Assembly (NCBI GenBank): GCA_022720335.1
Contig: JAIHVJ010000065.1
Coordinates: forward strand, 1 to 11,123
Source: Collinsella sp.
GTDB taxonomy: Bacteria > Actinomycetota > Coriobacteriia > Coriobacteriales > Coriobacteriaceae
Reading direction: 5' to 3'
DNA: 11,123 nt
Shown: positions 7,233-11,123 of the stretch, in pieces
Layout of the letters: each line of letters opens with the position of its first letter
Numbering within the stretch: the stretch's first letter is position 1
Position numbers and translations under genes: made by a program
The notes under the pieces: generated by a model
The model's database searches: none
What the model was told of the DNA's origin: nothing
What the model saw: only the letters and a program-made list of their open reading frames with translations

Positions 7233-7273
7233 GGGAAAGGACGCTCGACTCACACGAGCCGAACGCCCTTCCC
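7233..7273 (-). other. Long intercistronic hairpin between PTS and GH32 genes
   Basis: An imperfect inverted repeat forms an 18-bp stem with one bulged base, three G-U type pairs and a 4-nt loop (GTGT on the minus strand). The outer stem is GGGAAGGG with CCTTTCCC. No T-run follows, so it is unlikely to end transcription by itself. It starts 39 nt after the PTS stop and ends 22 nt before the GH32 start, a position suited to protecting the upstream transporter mRNA or to setting unequal expression of the two genes. That role is inferred. Confidence 0.7.
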
Positions 7274-7311
7274 CAAATGGACTTATCCGCACATTACGCT
7301 GAACGGCTCAA

Positions 7312-8763
7312 CTAGAAGCTAACGTCGAAGCCAGCGCCAGCGCCCTCTTCATCGGTGGTCGGCACGCCCTTTGCCTTGTTGTAGGCAAAGATCAAGACGA
7401 TCGGCACGATGAAGGCGATGAGATTGCCAGCCACATACCACACGAGCGTCTCGGGCGTAACGATGAGCAGGCCAAGCACGCCGGTCAGACCCTGACCGAT
7501 GGCGCGCACCTCAAAGAGCTTCACGAAGGCACCGCCGCAGCCTGCACCGATGCAAGCGCAGATGAACGGGATGATCGAGTAGCGCATGTTTGCAGCAAAG
7601 ATTGCGGGCTCGGAGATACCGACCAGCGTCGGGATAAAGGACGACATGCAGATGTTGCGCTCTTTGGAATGCTTCTTGTGAATGAGGTACATGCCGATGG
7701 CGCCGCCGCCCTGGGCGATGATGGAAACCGACCAGATTGCCTGGATGTAGTTGAAGCCAGTCGTGGCAACGAGGTTTGCCTCGATACCCTGGATGAACTG
7801 ATGCGTACCGGTAACGACGAGCGGCTGCAGGAATGCGGCAAAGACAAAGGCACCGAAGACGCCCATCCTGTTGTACAGGATATCGATTACGCCGGCGAGG
7901 ACGTCGCCGATCAGGTTGCCGAGCGGGCCGAACACGGTGAACAGGGCGACGTTAGCAAGAATCAGGGTAACGGTCGGGACAAAGACGAACGAAACGACCT
8001 CGGGGATGTACTTCTGGGCAATCTTCTCGACCTTGGCCATAAACCAGGCAGTCAGGATTGCAGGGAACACGCCGCCCTGGAAAGCAACCATGGGAATGGA
8101 GAGCGGACCGAAGTTCCAGTACTCAGCACCCGTCGGGTCCATAACGAACGTGTTACGGTTCATAAGGCTCGGGTGAACCATGACGATACCGACGAGGATG
8201 CCCAGGATCGGGTTACCGCCAAAACGCTTGACCGCGCTGTACATAACCAGGACAGGTAGGTAGTCGAAGGTGGTGGCGATAATGGCAAAGAAGCTTGCGA
8301 GGTTCTTGAGGAACTCGCTGTGATCGGCGAGGCTGCCCTCCATGCCAAAGAGGCCGTTGGCAACAATCAGCGACTTAAGGCCGATGATGATAGCAGCGCC
8401 GACGAAAGCGGGAATGATGGGGATAAAGATGTCCGAGAATACCTTGAGGACCGAGAAGAACTTGCCCTTCTTGTCCGCCTCGGCGCCCTTGACCTCGGAA
8501 GCGCTAATCTCCTTAACGCCCGTCAGAGCCATAAACTCATCGTAAACCTTGTTGACGGTACCGGTACCGAAGATGATCATGAGCTGGCCGCTGTTGTACA
8601 GCACGCCCTTGACGCCATCGATGTTCTCGAGCTCGGCCTTGTTGTACTTGCTCGTATCCTTGAGCACCAGACGCAGACGCGTAACGCAATGCGTGGCGCC
8701 CTCGATGTTCTCCAGACCGCCGACGTTATCGACGACTTGCTGAGACACTACTTTGTAGTCCAT
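7312..8763 (-). CDS. scrA: PTS transporter EIIBC, sucrose/beta-glucoside family
   Basis: This inner-membrane permease imports a sugar and phosphorylates it with phosphate passed from an EIIA. Residues 1 to about 80 are the EIIB domain with THCVTRLRLVL (phospho-accepting C26) and FGTGTVNKVYDEF as in sucrose EIIB. After a charged linker, EIIC starts near residue 100 with multiple hydrophobic segments, GTHQFIQGIEANL and GISEPAIFAANMRY, a sugar-site signature of this family. The 483-residue protein ends shortly after the last membrane segment, so there is no EIIA domain and one must come from elsewhere. ATG 8763 is chosen because GGAGAGG precedes it; the ATG at 8775 lies directly against AAAGGA. 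Flanking GH32 genes point to sucrose or a fructoside; trehalose-type specificity is less likely from context. Confidence 0.9.
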   Translation of the reverse strand: MDYKVVSQQVVDNVGGLENIEGATHCVTRLRLVLKDTSKYNKAELENIDGVKGVLYNSGQLMIIFGTGTVNKVYDEFMALTGVKEISASEVKGAEADKKGKFFSVLKVFSDIFIPIIPAFVGAAIIIGLKSLIVANGLFGMEGSLADHSEFLKNLASFFAIIATTFDYLPVLVMYSAVKRFGGNPILGILVGIVMVHPSLMNRNTFVMDPTGAEYWNFGPLSIPMVAFQGGVFPAILTAWFMAKVEKIAQKYIPEVVSFVFVPTVTLILANVALFTVFGPLGNLIGDVLAGVIDILYNRMGVFGAFVFAAFLQPLVVTGTHQFIQGIEANLVATTGFNYIQAIWSVSIIAQGGGAIGMYLIHKKHSKERNICMSSFIPTLVGISEPAIFAANMRYSIIPFICACIGAGCGGAFVKLFEVRAIGQGLTGVLGLLIVTPETLVWYVAGNLIAFIVPIVLIFAYNKAKGVPTTDEEGAGAGFDVSF

Positions 8764-8808
8764 GTTCCTCTCCATTCCTTTACGAAATCATAAGACGTTT
8801 TGATGCCA

Positions 8809-10000
8809 TTACAGAGACGCGATCGTTGCATTTGCGCACTTAAGCGTACCGTCGGTGACCGTCAGCGCCACACCCTGGCCCTGCTTATTGCAGAATCGAG
8901 CGTTAAGCGCAACATCATCGACAAAGATGGTCGCGATATCGTCGTCAACGACCAGGCGCACATGATGAGTGCCCTCGCCCTTAAAGAACAACGGACGCTC
9001 GAGGCCCATGTTGTTGACCTGGAACCACGGATACTGGGGGGCCGCCGTAAACTCGAGCTTGCCCTCACGCAGGTTGGCGCGGAACTCATAGGCAAGACCG
9101 GACTCGGCGTCCTCGGCAAGCTTCACCGAGAAGCCGGCAGCGTCACCGGCGAGCTCGATGTCGGCATCGAGCATATAGGTGGAACCGGCATCCGCGGCGA
9201 GCACCTGCTCGACCTTGCCCGACTCGCAGGAGAGCTCAAAGGCCTCGACTGCCTTAGCCTCGCCAAAGGCGCCAAGCATGCTGTCAGGAAGCTTGGTGCC
9301 GAGCGTTCCGTCAACACGCTGAACGATCTCGAGAGGCATAAAGGTGCCACCCCACAGGTAAGAGCTGGGGTCACCGCCCTCGTCACGCGTAGGAACCCAA
9401 CCAAAGAGAACGCGGCGCTCGCCGTCAAATGCGGTACGCGCGGCATAGTACGCGCGGCCATCGAAGGAATCGTCCGCAGGAGTGATCCAAGGACCGTTGA
9501 TAGAGCGAGACATGCGGTAACGGGTCTTGTTGCCATCACTGTACTCGGAGAACACCAGATACCACCAGTCGCCCATCTTAAAGAGATCAGGCATCTCGAA
9601 CATGGTGTACAGGCCCGGATTCCACCAGTCGCCCTGGAACTCCCAGGTATCCAGGTCCTTGGAGGTGAACTTGACCAGACGACCGGTCATCAGACGCTTG
9701 TCCTCGCCCACACGCGTGCCGAGGATGAGCATGTACTCTTCGTTCTCCTCATCCCAAAGCACAAAGGGATCGCGCCAGTTGCTGGTCGACTTCCTCGTCG
9801 CCGCCACGCTCAAGGCTCTCGCCAAAGTCTTTGTAATTGACGAAGTCCTTGGTTGTCGCGAGTGCCCAGCCAAACGGCTCTCCGAAAGGTCCGGGGTTTC
9901 GCGTGTCACGCTGATGATAGAGATAGAACGTGCCGTCCTCGCCGTACGGCATGATGTCGCCTACCCAAATTCCCTCAGGCTGGTAATACACCTTGTGCAT
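8809..10000 (-). pseudogene. GH32 beta-fructosidase, broken by internal deletion and frameshift
   Basis: Two frames together make one GH32 protein. Frame one (from ATG 10000, ribosome binding site AAAGGAAG) gives MHKVYYQPEGIWVGDIMPY, with D15 in the nucleophile position, and stays family-like to EEVDQ (about residue 73, base 9782). It then reads unrelated residues to a TGA at 9749. From base 9780 the next frame resumes with NWRDPFVLWDEENEEYM (transition-state Asp), MFEMPDLF (acid/base Glu) and a full C-terminal beta-sandwich to TAA 8809. Nucleophile to RDP is about 63 residues here against 131 in the intact GH32 of this window, so roughly 65-70 residues (about 200 nt) are missing with the frame lost. 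No signal peptide. It is the first gene after the operator region, 45 nt before the PTS gene. Confidence 0.85.
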
Positions 10001-10043
10001 CCGAGACTTCCTTTCTCACGAGATACTAACTCGGTACAACTGC

Positions 10044-10072
10044 AAGATATGTCAATCGTTTTCATATGTCAA
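10044..10072 (-). promoter_or_regulatory. Promoter of the GH32-PTS-GH32 operon
   Basis: Consensus -35 TTGACA (10067-10072) is followed after exactly 17 nt by TATCTT (10044-10049) on the minus strand, 44 nt before the first GH32 start. A second TTGACA (10050-10055) lies in the spacer but has no good -10. The -35 and spacer are covered by the tandem operator repeats, so repressor binding would block polymerase. Confidence 0.65.
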
Positions 10073-10080
10073 ACGTTTTC
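10047..10080 (-). repeat. Tandem 17-bp operator repeats for a LacI-type repressor
   Basis: Two adjacent copies read GAAAACGTTTGACATAT (10064-10080) and GAAAACGATTGACATAT (10047-10063) on the minus strand, differing at one base. The AAACGTTT core with central CG is the classic LacI/GalR-family half-site pair; the second copy is less symmetric (AAACGATT). Each copy contains TTGACA, so operator and -35 are fused. The likely ligand is the LacI-type protein encoded just upstream, though CcpA-type control is not excluded. Confidence 0.65.
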
Positions 10081-10112
10081 ACACCAATACGTCTTTTCGC
10101 AGTTCCAGTCGT

Positions 10113-10143
10113 CGGCAAACGGTTGACATATGCCGGCGAACGG
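10113..10143 (+). promoter_or_regulatory. Inverted third operator copy with a 21-bp direct repeat
   Basis: On the plus strand GCAAACGGTTGACATAT (10115-10131) matches the tandem minus-strand operators at 15 of 17 bases, in opposite orientation. The related decamers CGGCAAACGG (10113-10122) and CGGCGAACGG (10134-10143) repeat with a 21-bp period, two helical turns. The site lies 41 nt after the repressor stop and centres about 51 bp from the nearest tandem copy. It could be an auxiliary operator for looping; no gene lies downstream on the plus strand. Confidence 0.5.
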
Positions 10144-10184
10144 TCATCAGAGGTGTTTGAGGAATTCTTTTGGCACGGGATGAA

Positions 10185-11123
10185 CTACGCGGTTTTACCC
10201 TCAATGAGTTCAACGGGGAGCTTGATATTCGATTCGGGCTTTTCGCCGTTAATAAGAGCAATGATGGATTGCGCCGCGAGCTCTCCGATGCGATCGATAT
10301 CTTGGCGAACGGTTGTTAAGTCAGGCATAAACGTCATAGTGCGGCGGGCACCATCCGCGCCCACGACCTTAATATCGCCCGGAGCGCTCAAGCCGCGCTG
10401 CTTCATCACGTTAAGACAGATAGCCGCCATCGTGTCGTCTCCCGCAAAGATGCCGTCAATATCGGGGTTCTCATCGAGGATCTTCGCAACGACCGCACTC
10501 TTTTCGTCGTCGGGCTTAACGAACTCGACCTCACGGACAAGCGCGGGCAAACCGGCCTGCTCAACAACATCGAGGTAGGCATCGGTACGCTTATTGGCAG
10601 GCATGCGCATGCGGCTATTGCTGCGCAGGCACAGGATGCGTGAACATCCGTCATCGATCAGGCGACGCGTGGCAAGTTCGCCGATGCTATAGCTGTCGCT
10701 CGCAATCTGAACAGAGGCTTCGCCAAGGTCGCAGTCGATACCAACCAGACTCAAGCCCATCTCGGCATACGCCTCGGCACCGATATTAAGCGAGTTGACG
10801 ATGACGCCATCAACCATATTGCGTCGAAGCATGTCGATATAAGAGCGCTCAAGCTCGGGTCGATTGGCGCTATTGCACAGCAGCATCTTAAAACCGTTTT
10901 CGGCCAGGGTATGCTCAATGACTTGAACCACTTGGGCATGAAACGGACTGCTGACATAGGGGACGATCATACCGATAAGATTCAGGCGACCGTTGAGCAT
11001 GGCACGGGCGATATCGTTGGGCGCATAGTTGATGCGCTTCATCGCGGCATGGACCTTATCGCGGGTCTCTTGGCTAATATAGCCGCGATTATTAAGCACG
11101 CGAGATACCGTAGTAGGCGAAAC
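10185..11123 (-). CDS. LacI/GalR-family transcriptional repressor (5' end outside window)
   Basis: The frame is open to the right edge and lacks only about 12-15 N-terminal residues. The first visible residues VSPTTVSRVLNNRGYISQETR are the recognition helix and following turn of the LacI DNA-binding domain; NDIARAMLNGRLNLIGMIVPYVSSPFHAQ is the hinge and start of the periplasmic-binding-protein-like effector domain, which ends with the canonical PDLTTVRQDIDRIGELAAQSI. It would dimerise, sense a sugar or sugar phosphate and bind the AAACGTTT-type sites between it and the fructoside operon. Its stop is 185 nt upstream of the first GH32 start in the same direction, so it is the natural local regulator (ScrR-like role inferred). 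The GTG at 11099 is an internal valine of the HTH, not the start. Confidence 0.93.
   Translation of the reverse strand, partial: VSPTTVSRVLNNRGYISQETRDKVHAAMKRINYAPNDIARAMLNGRLNLIGMIVPYVSSPFHAQVVQVIEHTLAENGFKMLLCNSANRPELERSYIDMLRRNMVDGVIVNSLNIGAEAYAEMGLSLVGIDCDLGEASVQIASDSYSIGELATRRLIDDGCSRILCLRSNSRMRMPANKRTDAYLDVVEQAGLPALVREVEFVKPDDEKSAVVAKILDENPDIDGIFAGDDTMAAICLNVMKQRGLSAPGDIKVVGADGARRTMTFMPDLTTVRQDIDRIGELAAQSIIALINGEKPESNIKLPVELIEGKTA

Noticed and set aside
8800..9840. Long plus-strand open frame (346 codons) opposite the broken GH32 gene
   Set aside because: It mirrors the codon structure of the real minus-strand gene, has no ribosome binding site or recognisable domain, and GC-rich third positions readily open such antisense frames.
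9749..9909. Programmed frameshift as an explanation for the two GH32 frames
   Set aside because: No slippery heptamer or stimulatory structure is seen at 9781, and about 65 conserved residues are missing, which frameshifting cannot restore.
1..11123. CRISPR array, tRNA or insertion sequence
   Set aside because: No regularly spaced repeats, no cloverleaf-like segments and no transposase frames were found by reading both strands.

Overview
The window looks like chromosomal DNA from a moderately GC-rich gut actinobacterium, most likely a Coriobacteriia member such as Collinsella. This is inferred from codon use, the gene mix (DegV, pyruvate formate-lyase activase, sucrose-type PTS, GH32 enzymes with a GDIMP nucleophile motif) and the style of the proteins; no 16S or other marker gene is present. 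Every gene I can support lies on the minus strand, so the biological reading order runs from position 11123 down to 1. No tRNA, rRNA, CRISPR array, insertion sequence or replication origin was seen.

Right part (11123-5768), a sugar-utilisation locus: a LacI-type repressor (its first residues lie beyond the window), an intergenic region holding a promoter embedded in repeated LacI-like operator sites, a GH32 beta-fructosidase gene broken by an internal deletion plus frameshift, a PTS EIIBC transporter of the sucrose type without an EIIA domain, a strong intercistronic hairpin, and an intact GH32 sucrose-6-phosphate hydrolase. Together they would import sucrose or a related fructoside with phosphorylation, then cleave it to glucose-6-phosphate and fructose, under repressor control. 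The upstream fructosidase is apparently inactive.

Middle part (5767-2257), single genes: a DegV/FakB fatty-acid-binding protein with a long leader that can fold into two mutually exclusive hairpins and with a good intrinsic terminator; a pyruvate formate-lyase activating enzyme; a gap holding a REP-like palindrome and a smaller near-palindrome; and a membrane-anchored class A beta-lactamase-fold serine hydrolase.

Left part (2178-1), housekeeping genes then a possible defence or stress module: MTA/SAH nucleosidase and the ribosome-assembly GTPase EngB, then a perfect 15-bp inverted repeat just ahead of a two-domain protein with a C-terminal XRE-type helix-turn-helix that runs off the left edge. 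The last gene resembles an autoregulated antitoxin or regulator; any partner would lie beyond position 1.
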